This document shows positions 32,423 through 40,795 of a DNA stretch of 64,000 nt, piece after piece; the first letter of the stretch is position 1; each line of letters starts with the position of its first letter. The translations under genes were made by a program, and so were the position numbers. Origin of the DNA: Methanothrix harundinacea (GTDB lineage Archaea > Halobacteriota > Methanosarcinia > Methanotrichales > Methanotrichaceae). The notes under the pieces are model-generated. The model did no database searches and was not told the DNA's origin. It worked only from the letters and a program-made list of their open reading frames with translations. The stretch covers positions 1 through 64,000 of the forward strand of contig DAXT01000006.1 of NCBI GenBank assembly GCA_002506535.1. The letters run 5' to 3'.

Positions 32423-32872
32423 TCAGCCGCAACCGCCACAACCGCCGCTGCCGGCGCTGCCGAAGCTTCCGCTGATCATGAACGACGGATAGAATATATT
32501 CGTATAGCCGCCCATGTTCCCGTGGTAGCCGCTCAGCTGCAGGGTTCCCGTCGCCGGTGCCTGCAAACTCGCCTGGCCGACGCTTCCCAGCTGTACCGAC
32601 TCCACGGTCGTCTTGGCCGATACCTCCTGGCCTCCTGCCCCCAGGTTTGCCGCCGGCAGTATCGGGACCATACGGTTCCCCTGCAGGCCGTAGCCGCTGA
32701 GCTGTACGATCTTCTCATCGAGGCTCCTCTCCTGGGAAGCCATTGAGAATGCGCCGACCCCCAGGCCGTACGTCCCCGGGCTCCAGGTCGTCGCCCCGGC
32801 CACCTGTCCTAAGATTATTATGGCCAAGGCCATCGCTGTTATGGTTGAAGCATTGAATCGTCCTTTAGGCAA
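32423..32872 (-). CDS. Secreted protein with Gly-Cys C-terminal tail
   Basis: The 149-aa protein has a signal peptide (ITAMALAIIILGQVAGATT). The mature region is rich in Gly, Ser, Leu and Gln with repeating beta-like segments: VQLSGYGLQGNRMVPILPA, VESVQLGSVGQASL and GTLQLSGYHGNMGG. It ends GSAGSGGCGGCG, where the two cysteines are the only ones in the mature protein. I recognise no family. The tail could be a lipid, metal or disulfide attachment site. The start is TTG 32872 with GGTGA upstream, and a strong TATA box lies about 35 nt before it. Confidence 0.75.
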   Translation of the reverse strand: MPKGRFNASTITAMALAIIILGQVAGATTWSPGTYGLGVGAFSMASQERSLDEKIVQLSGYGLQGNRMVPILPAANLGAGGQEVSAKTTVESVQLGSVGQASLQAPATGTLQLSGYHGNMGGYTNIFYPSFMISGSFGSAGSGGCGGCG

Positions 32873-32902
32873 TTTATCACCCCAGATGGCCGTCGATCCC
32901 GA

Positions 32903-32916
32903 GGTTTATATACTTA
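32903..32916 (-). promoter_or_regulatory. TATA box of the Gly-Cys-tailed secreted protein
   Basis: On the minus strand the sequence reads AAGTATATAAACCT, one of the best TATA matches in the window, with an expected start about 25 nt downstream near 32880. Confidence 0.55.
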
Positions 32917-33000
32917 TTTGGAGCCGGCCGAAGTGGTGGCATATAAACGGGCAGAACTCTCCAAGGGTTTGAAGACGGCCACCCATCTCAAGACGGCGAA

Positions 33001-33210
33001 TCAGCCGGCTGGGGAGAAGCCGGTCATATCCCGCCCCTCCATCTGGAGGGCTCTCACCAGATCTCCGGCCTCCCTTTCGTCCTGCGCCCTGGAGATGACC
33101 GCCGCCTTTCTGAGGCTGATCCGCTTCCCGCAGGGACATGTCCTGGTGGCCGTCCCCTCCTCTGCGTAGAGGTGGCGGCCGCACCCGGAACACCTGAATA
33201 TCAGGTACAT
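33001..33210 (-). CDS. DUF1922 zinc-ribbon protein
   Basis: The protein of about 69 aa begins MYLIFRCSGCGRHLYAEEGT and continues TRTCPCGKRISLRKAAVIS, giving two zinc-knuckle pairs (C-x2-C and C-x-C). The helix DEREAGDLVRALQMEG follows. This matches the DUF1922 family of methanogens, whose role is unknown. A TATA-like CGATATATTC at about 33221-33230 suggests a leaderless or short-leader message starting at ATG 33210. The longer frame to 33246 would overlap rps8e. Confidence 0.85.
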   Translation of the reverse strand: MYLIFRCSGCGRHLYAEEGTATRTCPCGKRISLRKAAVISRAQDEREAGDLVRALQMEGRDMTGFSPAG

Positions 33211-33242
33211 CAAAAGAGCATGAATATATCGAGGGTCACCCT

Positions 33243-33623
33243 TCACTCAGAGACCAGTACCGCGTTCACGACCCCTTCCTGCCCCGGCCTGCTGGTGACC
33301 CGGGCATCTCCGAGGGATGTCTTTATGATGGCGCCCTTGGTGATGATGTTTCTCCTGATGTAGTTGAGGTTGGCTCTGTTATCCTTGACGCTCTCGATCT
33401 TCGCGGTCTTGGATTTTCCCGTCTTGGGATCGGAGACGCAGGCGATGTCGCATCGCAGGAGCCTGACCTTGGAGTTGCCGCCCCTGGCCCTTATCTGCTT
33501 CTTCCTGGTGACGTCGATGTGGGGCTCGCCGGCCTCTCTTCCCAGCTCGCACTTCCTCTTCCCCCGGTTAGAGATCAGCCTTCCGCCCGTGAACTTCCTC
33601 TTCGAACTTCCTTGCCATTTCAT
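33243..33623 (-). CDS. rps8e: 30S ribosomal protein S8e
   Basis: The 126-aa archaeal/eukaryote-specific small-subunit protein begins MKWQGSSKRKFTGGRLISNR. It has RGGNSKVRLLRCDIACVSDP and ITKGAIIKTSLGDARVTSRP, ending GVVNAVLVSE. All are characteristic of S8e, which binds 16S rRNA. The frame opens upstream at 33650, but the family start is ATG 33623. A TATA box and a stable hairpin lie just upstream. It ends 32 nt before the DUF1922 start. Confidence 0.95.
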   Translation of the reverse strand: MKWQGSSKRKFTGGRLISNRGKRKCELGREAGEPHIDVTRKKQIRARGGNSKVRLLRCDIACVSDPKTGKSKTAKIESVKDNRANLNYIRRNIITKGAIIKTSLGDARVTSRPGQEGVVNAVLVSE

Positions 33624-33624
33624 A

Positions 33625-33647
33625 CTATACCCCGGACCGGGGATAGT
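33625..33647 (-). promoter_or_regulatory. G+C-rich hairpin directly upstream of rps8e start
   Basis: On the minus strand CTATCCCCGG and CCGGGGTATAG pair around a single T, with one bulged T. The hairpin ends one base before the ATG, so if transcribed it would occlude initiation. Alternatively, it is a DNA operator next to the start site. Confidence 0.4.
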
Positions 33648-33657
33648 CATGAAGGTT

Positions 33658-33673
33658 GATATTTATACTTTTG
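33658..33673 (-). promoter_or_regulatory. TATA box of rps8e
   Basis: The minus-strand sequence is GCAAAAGTATAAATAT, a strong TATA element about 40 nt upstream of the rps8e ATG. Confidence 0.55.
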
Positions 33674-33741
33674 CTCCTCTCTGCGGGCCCTATGGTTCCG
33701 CCCGACCGATGGATAACGGACACGATCCGCTGGAACCCAAA

Positions 33742-33752
33742 CCATTAATATG
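33742..33752 (+). promoter_or_regulatory. TATA-like box of the DRG GTPase gene
   Basis: CCATTAATATG lies about 85 nt upstream of the ATG at 33833, divergent from the rps8e promoter. Confidence 0.4.
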
Positions 33753-33832
33753 TAAGGGCTCCCCTGGGGGCTGAGAACGCCCCTTCCCCGACGGCGGATG
33801 GGAATAGCTGGAAGGATGAAGGCAGGTCATAG

Positions 33833-34936
33833 ATGGCGACGATAGACGAGCAGATCCAGGCGATAGAAGAGGAGATCTTTAACACCCAGAAGAACAAGGC
33901 CACGGAGCATCATATAGGCAAGCTCAAGGCCAAGATAGCGAAGCTGAAGGCCCAGCAGGAGCTTCAGAGGATCAAGGGCGTCGGAGGAGGGAAGGGCTAC
34001 TACGTCAAGAAGTCGGGGGACGCCACCGTCGCCCTCGTCGGCTACCCCTCCGTCGGGAAGTCGAGCCTCCTCAACCGGCTGACGGGGTCGGACGCCGAGG
34101 TGGGAGCCTACCATTTCACCACCCTGGAGGTGATCCCGGGGGTGATGGACTACAAGGGGGCCAAGATCCAGATCCTGGACATGCCCGGGATCATAAAGGG
34201 CGCATCCCGGGGTAAGGGGAGGGGTCGTGAGGTTATCACCGCGGCGAGGGCCGCAGACATAATACTTCTCATGGGGGACGTCTACAACTACCGCCTCGAC
34301 GTCCTGGAGCGGGAGCTCTACGATGCCGGGATCAGGCTCGATAAGGTCCCTCCCGACATCAACCTCAGCCCCTCGGATAAGGGGGGGATAATCATCAGAA
34401 ACACCGTCCCTCTCACCAAGATGACCGAGGTCGAGATAGCCGAGATCCTCAGGGCCTACGGGATCGTCAACGGGATCGTCACCATCAGGGAGGACATAGA
34501 TACCGATACCCTCGTCGACTTTCTCGCAGGAAACAGGATATACGTCCCCCAGGTCGCCGTCATCAACAAGATCGACCTCGAGTACGACGACGTCCGGGAT
34601 GACATAAGAAATACTATCAGCCGTGACTTCATACCCCTATCCGTCGAGAAGGACGTCGGTGTCGAGGAGCTGAAAGAGCTGATCTATGACACCCTGGGAT
34701 TCATCAGGGTATATCTCAAGCCCCAGAGGGGGAAGGCGGACATGAAGGACCCCCTGGTGATCCTGGAGGGGTCCACCATCCGGACGGTCTGCGACCACCT
34801 CCACCGGGACTTCGTCCGGCTCTTCCGGTACGCCAAGGTCTGGGGGAAGAGCGCCAAATTTCCGGGCCAGTCGGTAGGGCTCGACCACCTCCTCGCCGAC
34901 GAGGACGTCCTAACCATCGTCGTCAGGGGGAGGTAG
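33833..34936 (+). CDS. DRG-family GTPase with TGS domain
   Basis: The 367-aa protein is an archaeal developmentally regulated GTP-binding protein. An N-terminal helical segment (IDEQIQAIEEEIFNTQKNKA) precedes the G domain: G1 ALVGYPSVGKSSLLNRL, G3 ILDMPGIIKGASRGKGRG and G4 VINKIDLEY. The C-terminal TGS domain (DPLVILEGSTIRTVCDHLHR) ends DEDVLTIVVRGR. Eukaryotic DRGs associate with ribosomes and assist stalled translation; the archaeal role is inferred to be similar. The ATG has an AGGT site nearby and length is typical. Divergent from rps8e. Confidence 0.94.
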   Translation: MATIDEQIQAIEEEIFNTQKNKATEHHIGKLKAKIAKLKAQQELQRIKGVGGGKGYYVKKSGDATVALVGYPSVGKSSLLNRLTGSDAEVGAYHFTTLEVIPGVMDYKGAKIQILDMPGIIKGASRGKGRGREVITAARAADIILLMGDVYNYRLDVLERELYDAGIRLDKVPPDINLSPSDKGGIIIRNTVPLTKMTEVEIAEILRAYGIVNGIVTIREDIDTDTLVDFLAGNRIYVPQVAVINKIDLEYDDVRDDIRNTISRDFIPLSVEKDVGVEELKELIYDTLGFIRVYLKPQRGKADMKDPLVILEGSTIRTVCDHLHRDFVRLFRYAKVWGKSAKFPGQSVGLDHLLADEDVLTIVVRGR

Positions 34937-35044
34937 GGAGCAGAGGTCTTCTATCGCCCGATCCGTACCCAATTCATCATCCTTTTTGTACCGGTCTGGG
35001 TGTCCCATGTTCCTCATCGGGAATATATGGCGCCCCGAAGGGTA

Positions 35045-35055
35045 AGACCTTATAT
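35045..35055 (+). promoter_or_regulatory. TATA box of the 1206-aa surface protein gene
   Basis: GACCTTATATACTC lies about 55 nt upstream of the ATG at 35106. Confidence 0.5.
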
Positions 35056-35105
35056 ACTCTCCCCCCAACTGGCGGGGTTGAGATATATCAGCTAACTTCG
35101 ACAGG

Positions 35106-38100
35106 ATGAGTGCTAAAATGTCGAGGCGGATCATAATTTTACTGTCAGCAGCGCTCCTCTTTGCGGGAGCAGCATCTGGATTGAGTGGGGGAAAAGAGCG
35201 GCCCATCAGCACCTGGGGGGGCCTGCAGGAACAGCCTGCCATAGACGGCTCCATAGTAGCTTGGGCGGACAACAGAAGCGGCAACTTCGATATATTCATG
35301 TACGACCTCGAGACCAGGACGGAGAGGGGGGTATCCTTCTATCCCGGCTTCCAGGATCACCCAGCGGTCTCGGGAAATCGGATCGTCTGGCAGGATATGA
35401 GGACCGGCGAGTCGGATATATACCTCTATGACACGGTGACCCGGGAAGAGCGGCCGATAAGCACCGCTGCGGGAAACCAGTTCCTGCCGGATATAGACGG
35501 CGACCGGGTGGTATGGATGGACAGCCGGGACGGGGGCTGGAACATCTACCTCTACGACCTCTCCAATGGGGTGGAGAGGCGGATCACCAATGACCCCAGC
35601 GATCAGATCCAGCCTAAGATAAGCGGCGACCTGATCGTCTGGACCGATAACCGGGAGGGTGTATCCGAGATTCACCTCCACGACCTCTCCACCGGGCGGG
35701 AGGGCCCCGTCAGCCCCTCCGGGGCGGACCAGGCCTTCCCCGACATCGACGGCTCCCTCGTCGTCTGGGCCGACAACAGGACGGGGCTATCCGACATCGT
35801 CATATTCGATCTGACGACGAAGAAGGAGACGGTGATCGAGAGGCCTGGTCTGCAGACCGCCCCATCGGTCAGAGGCCACCTCGTAGCATGGCAGGACCAC
35901 AGGAGCGGCGTCGCCGAGGTTTACCTCTACGACGTCAGGACCGGCGGCGAGATGGTCATAAGTACCGGGTCGATGAAGATGTCTCCCGTCCTCGGCGAGT
36001 GGGGCGTCGTCTGGACCGACTACCGGGCGGGGGATTCTGACATATACATATACGACTTCAACCTGGTGGCAGACGACCGGATAACGTCGGCGCCTTACAA
36101 CCACACAAACCCCTGGATCGACAAAGACCGCCTCGTCTGGACCGACGACCGGACCGGCGTATTCAACGTTTATCTCTACGACTTTGAGACCCTCGAGGAG
36201 CGCCAGATCACCGACTCGAAGGACGAGAAGAGCAGCCCCAGCATCAGCGGCGACCTGGTGGTTTACACCGACAATAGAAACGGAAACCTCGACATATTCC
36301 TCTACGACCTATCGACGGGGATTGAGACGCAGGTAACCTCCGACCCGACGGATCAGAGGTATGGTAGGGTCTTCGACGGCAAGGTCGTCTGGATCGACGA
36401 GGGTACCGGTGACGACCAGATCTACCTGTACGACGTCGCCTCCGGTTCGCAGGAGCGGATCACGCAAGCCCCATCGAAGAAGGCGACCCCCGTGATATGG
36501 GGCGATCTTCTGGCCTGGATGGACAATCGGGCGGGGAACTGGGATATATTCGTCTACAACCTCACCACCAAAGCCGAGGCTCAGGTGACGACGGACCCGG
36601 GAAAGCAGCAGGCCCCCTGGATCTACGGTGATACCATCGTCTGGACCGACGACAGGAACGAGATCTGGGATATCAGGGCGAAGAACCTCACCACCGGCGT
36701 TGAGAAGGTGATAACCACCGGCATAGGAAACCAGGTACAGCCGGTCATATCCGGCGACAGCGTCGCCTGGCTCGACGACCGGAACGGCGACTTCGACATT
36801 TACCTCTATGACCTTAAGCTCGAGAGGGAGGTGCCGATCGTCACAGGTCCGCTCCATCAGAAGCCCAACGACGGGGTGGGCTATCCCTTCTACGTCAACG
36901 TCGCCGGCGGTTCTCAGATCTTGAGCGGCGACCGGATCGTCTGGATGGACTACGGCCCCGGGACGCCCCAGATCATGACGAGGAAGGTCTCCGACGATCC
37001 GATACTCCTGGTGGAGAAGGCCGACGTCGCCACCGGCGGTAACCTCATAGTCTGGGCTGACAACAGGGGCGGCGACTGGGACATCTTCGGCTTTGACTTC
37101 TACAACCGGCACGAGAAGCCGCTGGTCCGGGCCCCCGGCGACCAGAGGAGCCCCGCCGTCGGAGGCGACCTCCTCGTCTGGACCGACGACAGGAACGGCG
37201 ACTGGGACATCAGGGCCCTGGATCTCTCCACCGGGGAAGAGGTCGTCGTCGCCGAAGGGAGGGGAGACCAGGTCAGCCCCTCGGTCTGGAGCAGGCGTAT
37301 CGCCTGGATGGACGGATCCTCCGGGTCCTGGGCTGTCATGGCGAAGGATCTGGACGGAGCGCCGTTGAAGCCCCCCACCCGGAAGGGTGGAGACCAGATC
37401 AATCCCGTCATCAGCGGAGACCTCCTGGTATGGCAGGACGGCCGGAACGGCGGCTGGGACATCTACGCCATCGATCTCGTCTCCGGGGTGGAGACGAGGC
37501 TCACCGGCGATGGGGACCAGATCAACCCCTCCGTCAGCGGCAATACCATCGTATGGGAGGACTCGACGACCGGCGATGTGAGCTACTACCTCTGGGAGAG
37601 GAAGTGGGGGCGAGCCTACGTGAGGCCCGGCTACCAGGCCGAACCGAAGGTCTACGGCAACCGGATCGTTTACCGGGAGAGGACCCCGGATGGCTGGTCG
37701 ATCCGCACCTTCGATCCCAACACCTGGAGGGACAGGGAATTGGCGAAGGGCTCCGGCGAGGTCTCCATCGACTTCGACCAGAGGCTCGCCTGGCTGATCT
37801 CCCCCAGCGGGAAGTTCGGGTTCCAGAATCTGGGGTCTGATCAGATCAGCGTGATATGCCAGGCTGCGGGGGACCAGACGTACCCGTCGGTCAGCGGCGA
37901 CTGGGTTGTATGGATGGACAACAGGACAGGAAATCCCGACATCTACCTCTACAACCTCATCGAGAACGTCGAGTGGCCTCTCGCGGCAGGTCCGCAGCTG
38001 GACATGTACCCTGACATCAAGGACGATATCGTCGTTTGGATGCACTATGAGGAGCAGTTCGAGTCCTGGGCGATCAGGGCCCTCGACATAGTCGCCGTCA

Positions 38101-38726
38101 ACAGGAGCCAGCTGGAGAGGGGGATCACCGAGCCCTCCAGGCCTTCCCTCAGCGAAGAGACCCTCGCCTGGGCTGACCGCCCGATACCGGCCTTCGGCTG
38201 GTTCGTCCACAAGAAGCCGCTCTACGCCACCGAGGCGAGGGAGGTGGTTCCGCCGAGGGGTTCGGGGCCGGACGCCGGAGGGTCCATCGTCGTCTATCAG
38301 GAGTTCCAGAACAACAACTGGGACATCTCCATGTGGTCGGGCCAGACCAGGACCCCGGTATATTCGGGACCTGGAAACCAGATCAACCCGACGACCGACG
38401 GGAGCCTGATAGTCTGGCAGGACGACAGGAACGGGAGCTGGGACCTCTACTCCTACGAGATCTCCACCAGGAAGATATCTCAGCTGACGAGCCATCCGTC
38501 GGACCAGACGAACCCCCACCTCGCCGACGGGGTCCTCGTCTGGCAGGACAACAGGAACGGCGACTGGGACATCCGGGGACTGGATATATCGACGGGGGTG
38601 GAGATGGAGATCTATTCGGGTCCCGCAGACCAGACCGATCCCCGGACGGGAAGCTCCAGGATCGTCTGGGTCGACGATCGGGACGGGAAGAAGGACGTCT
38701 ATATGTACGAGATCTACAGGGAGTAG
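35106..38726 (+). CDS. Giant secreted multi-propeller protein (28 TolB-like repeats)
   Basis: The 1206-aa protein has a signal peptide (IIILLSAALLFAGAASGL). The rest is built from a repeat of about 40-45 residues with the core IVW-x-D-x-R-x-G-x-x-DIYLYD, then a short strand and a DQ-x-x-P-x-I-x-G loop. I count 28 cores from IVAWADNRSGNFDIFMYD to IVWVDDRDGKKDVYMYE; numbers 14, 17, 19-21 and 23-25 are degenerate. This is a TolB/WD40-like beta-propeller blade, so 28 blades could make four seven-bladed or another set of propellers. There is no C-terminal membrane anchor. Such proteins are abundant on Methanosarcinales cell surfaces. Its ligand is unknown. Confidence 0.88.
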   Translation: MSAKMSRRIIILLSAALLFAGAASGLSGGKERPISTWGGLQEQPAIDGSIVAWADNRSGNFDIFMYDLETRTERGVSFYPGFQDHPAVSGNRIVWQDMRTGESDIYLYDTVTREERPISTAAGNQFLPDIDGDRVVWMDSRDGGWNIYLYDLSNGVERRITNDPSDQIQPKISGDLIVWTDNREGVSEIHLHDLSTGREGPVSPSGADQAFPDIDGSLVVWADNRTGLSDIVIFDLTTKKETVIERPGLQTAPSVRGHLVAWQDHRSGVAEVYLYDVRTGGEMVISTGSMKMSPVLGEWGVVWTDYRAGDSDIYIYDFNLVADDRITSAPYNHTNPWIDKDRLVWTDDRTGVFNVYLYDFETLEERQITDSKDEKSSPSISGDLVVYTDNRNGNLDIFLYDLSTGIETQVTSDPTDQRYGRVFDGKVVWIDEGTGDDQIYLYDVASGSQERITQAPSKKATPVIWGDLLAWMDNRAGNWDIFVYNLTTKAEAQVTTDPGKQQAPWIYGDTIVWTDDRNEIWDIRAKNLTTGVEKVITTGIGNQVQPVISGDSVAWLDDRNGDFDIYLYDLKLEREVPIVTGPLHQKPNDGVGYPFYVNVAGGSQILSGDRIVWMDYGPGTPQIMTRKVSDDPILLVEKADVATGGNLIVWADNRGGDWDIFGFDFYNRHEKPLVRAPGDQRSPAVGGDLLVWTDDRNGDWDIRALDLSTGEEVVVAEGRGDQVSPSVWSRRIAWMDGSSGSWAVMAKDLDGAPLKPPTRKGGDQINPVISGDLLVWQDGRNGGWDIYAIDLVSGVETRLTGDGDQINPSVSGNTIVWEDSTTGDVSYYLWERKWGRAYVRPGYQAEPKVYGNRIVYRERTPDGWSIRTFDPNTWRDRELAKGSGEVSIDFDQRLAWLISPSGKFGFQNLGSDQISVICQAAGDQTYPSVSGDWVVWMDNRTGNPDIYLYNLIENVEWPLAAGPQLDMYPDIKDDIVVWMHYEEQFESWAIRALDIVAVNRSQLERGITEPSRPSLSEETLAWADRPIPAFGWFVHKKPLYATEAREVVPPRGSGPDAGGSIVVYQEFQNNNWDISMWSGQTRTPVYSGPGNQINPTTDGSLIVWQDDRNGSWDLYSYEISTRKISQLTSHPSDQTNPHLADGVLVWQDNRNGDWDIRGLDISTGVEMEIYSGPADQTDPRTGSSRIVWVDDRDGKKDVYMYEIYRE

Positions 38727-38828
38727 TCCGGAGAGGACGGGGTCGGGGCTGAATATCGCGGTAGGGCTAACCCCCCGTCCCGCTCCTCTATTCGTCCGCC
38801 GATGGCGGTGGGCGGGGAGAGGAGCAAA

Positions 38829-38840
38829 GTTTATTTATTC
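38829..38840 (+). promoter_or_regulatory. TATA box of pdxS-pdxT
   Basis: GTTTATTTATTC lies about 50 nt upstream of the pdxS ATG in G+C-rich surroundings. Confidence 0.5.
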
Positions 38841-38888
38841 GGCCCTCACTTGTACACGGCTTAAAAAGGATCGGGGCATCTGACTATC

Positions 38889-39782
38889 ATGCAATTGGAA
38901 GAACTTCGTTTCGGCACGGAGCTGCTCAAACGCGGCTTTGCTAAGATGCAGAAGGGGGGCGTCATCATGGACGTCACCACCCCTGAGCAGGCCGTCATCG
39001 CAGAGGATGCGGGGGCGGTGGCGGTGATGGCCCTCCAGGCGGTGCCGGCCGATATAAGGAAGATGGGCGGGGTGGCCAGGATGGCCGACCCCAAGATCAT
39101 CATGGAGATCATCGACTCGGTATCGATACCCGTCATGGCCAAGGTCAGGATCGGCCACTTCGCGGAGGCTCAGATCCTGGAGGCGATCGGGGTCGACATG
39201 ATCGACGAGTCTGAGGTCCTGACCCCCGCCGACGAGTTCCACGTCGATAAGGCGAAGTTCACCGTCCCCTTCGTCTGCGGCGCGAGGAACCTGGGGGAGG
39301 CGCTGAGAAGGATAAAAGAGGGCGCCGCCATGATCAGGACGAAGGGGGAGGCCGGGACCGGCGACGTCCGGGAGGCTGTCCGTCACATGAGGCTCATCGG
39401 AGGGACGATCAGGAGCCTCAAGGGGATGAACGAGGAGGAGCTATTGAAGGTGGCGCGGGAGATCGAGGCGGATCACGATCTCGTCATCGAGTGCAGAAAG
39501 ATGGGGCGGCTTCCGGTGGTGAACTTCGCCGCCGGCGGCATCGCCACCCCCGCCGACGCGTCCCTGATGATGCAGATGGGGGCGGACGGCGTCTTCGTGG
39601 GGTCGGGGATATTCAAGTCCGAAAAGCCGGAGCTGATGGCCTCGGCGATCGTGGAGGCGGTGAACAACTACCGCGATCCGGCGAAGATGGTGGAGATCTC
39701 TGCGGGCCTCGGCGACCCGATGAAGGGGATAGACGCCGGGACCCTCCAGGAGGGTGAGGTCCTTCAGACGAGGGGATGGTAG
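38889..39782 (+). CDS. pdxS: Pyridoxal 5'-phosphate synthase, lyase subunit PdxS
   Basis: The 297-aa TIM-barrel enzyme condenses ribose 5-phosphate, glyceraldehyde 3-phosphate and ammonia to PLP. It contains KGGVIMDVTTPEQAVIAEDA, IPVMAKVRIGHFAEAQILEA (with the catalytic Lys), VDMIDESEVLTPADE, GEAGTGDVREAVRHM and FAAGGIATPADASLMMQMG. Length is normal. It forms a dodecamer with PdxT. The pdxT start lies inside its 3' end, so the pair is coupled. PLP made here would serve lysA among others. Confidence 0.97.
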   Translation: MQLEELRFGTELLKRGFAKMQKGGVIMDVTTPEQAVIAEDAGAVAVMALQAVPADIRKMGGVARMADPKIIMEIIDSVSIPVMAKVRIGHFAEAQILEAIGVDMIDESEVLTPADEFHVDKAKFTVPFVCGARNLGEALRRIKEGAAMIRTKGEAGTGDVREAVRHMRLIGGTIRSLKGMNEEELLKVAREIEADHDLVIECRKMGRLPVVNFAAGGIATPADASLMMQMGADGVFVGSGIFKSEKPELMASAIVEAVNNYRDPAKMVEISAGLGDPMKGIDAGTLQEGEVLQTRGW

Positions 39783-40368
39783 ACCGAGGGTCGGGGTCGT
39801 CGCCTTCCAGGGGGACGTCTCGGAGCACCTCCGGGCGATGGAGCGGGTCCTCGGAGACGGTGGGTCGGTGGTGGAGATCCGCAAGGCGGGGATCGTCCCC
39901 GGCTGCGACGGGATCGTCCTCCCCGGCGGGGAGAGCACCACCATCTCAAGGCACCTCGCGAAGACGGGCGTCGGCGACGAGATAAAATCTGCCGCCTGGG
40001 CCGGGGTTCCCATCATGGCCACCTGCGCGGGGCTCATAGTCATCTGCGAGGAGATCGTCGAGGAGACGAGGTTTGAGCCCCTCGGCCTTCTGAAGGCGAG
40101 GGTCGCCAGGAACGCCTTCGGCTCCCAGAAGGAGTCCTTCGAGGCTGATATAGAGGTGAAGGGCTTCGCCTCACCTTATCGGGCGGTCTTCATCAGGGCC
40201 CCTGCCATAGTCGGATGGTCTAAAGAGGTGGAGGTCATGGCCCGGATCGGGGAGGCTGCGGTGGCGGTGAGGCAGGACGGTCTATTGGCCCTCGCCTTCC
40301 ACCCGGAGCTGACGGCGGACGATAGGTTCCACAAGATATTTTTGGGCATGATCGAGGGGGTTGATTGA
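39754..40368 (+). CDS. pdxT: Pyridoxal 5'-phosphate synthase, glutaminase subunit PdxT
   Basis: The 204-aa class I glutaminase supplies ammonia to PdxS. It has VGVVAFQGDVSEHLRAME, the oxyanion loop VLPGGESTTISRHL, the nucleophile Cys in MATCAGLIVI and the catalytic His-Glu in AFHPELTADDRFH. GTG 39754 overlaps pdxS by 29 nt and follows an AGGAGG-type site inside it. The roughly 12 residues before VGVV are longer than usual, so a start slightly downstream is possible, though no good codon is seen. Confidence 0.95.
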   Translation: MRSFRRGDGRPRVGVVAFQGDVSEHLRAMERVLGDGGSVVEIRKAGIVPGCDGIVLPGGESTTISRHLAKTGVGDEIKSAAWAGVPIMATCAGLIVICEEIVEETRFEPLGLLKARVARNAFGSQKESFEADIEVKGFASPYRAVFIRAPAIVGWSKEVEVMARIGEAAVAVRQDGLLALAFHPELTADDRFHKIFLGMIEGVD

Positions 40369-40369
40369 A

Positions 40370-40732
40370 GTGTTGGGGATCGATGACGAGTTTGTTGAAA
40401 GGTCCTTCGAGGAGATGGAGGAGGATATGAGGAGGCTTCTGAAGGAGTCGCAGCGGCGCAAAGAGGAGGCTTCAAATCTATTGAGGAGGTCCGACTCCCT
40501 TCGGAACCGATCGATCGACCTTCGGACGGAGGACCAGGAGGCGGCAGAGGTGATCTGGCAGGAGTCCGAAGAGCTGCGGGAAGAGAGCAGGGAGATGGTG
40601 AGGCTCTGCGTCGATTGCGCCCTCAAGGCGGGAGATATAAAGCGCCGGATCGAGATCCACGACCAGATCGTTGCGGTGGTGGACAGGGCGGATGAGATCT
40701 GGAAGGGGGCCATCAGGGGATCTAGGCCCTAG
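40370..40732 (+). CDS. Hypothetical coiled-coil protein after pdxT
   Basis: The protein of about 120 aa is almost entirely charged and helical: ERSFEEMEEDMRRLLKESQR, EEASNLLRRSDSLRNRS, QESEELREESREMVRLCVD and DIKRRIEIHDQIVAVVDRA. Heptad-like spacing of Leu/Ile/Met suggests a coiled coil. There is no signal peptide. GTG 40370, one base after the pdxT stop, has GAGGGGG about 10 nt upstream; TTG 40361 would overlap pdxT. It is probably co-transcribed with pdxST, but a link to PLP is only positional. Confidence 0.7.
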   Translation: MLGIDDEFVERSFEEMEEDMRRLLKESQRRKEEASNLLRRSDSLRNRSIDLRTEDQEAAEVIWQESEELREESREMVRLCVDCALKAGDIKRRIEIHDQIVAVVDRADEIWKGAIRGSRP

Positions 40733-40795
40733 TTATCAGTAATACCATATAAACTGGGATATAATCAGGTCAGCTGCTGGTCACCAAGAGCCGCT

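Noticed and set aside
36309..38519. 736-codon frame antisense to the propeller protein
   Set aside because: It mirrors the repeat structure of the real gene on the other strand and has no ribosome-binding site or signal sequence.
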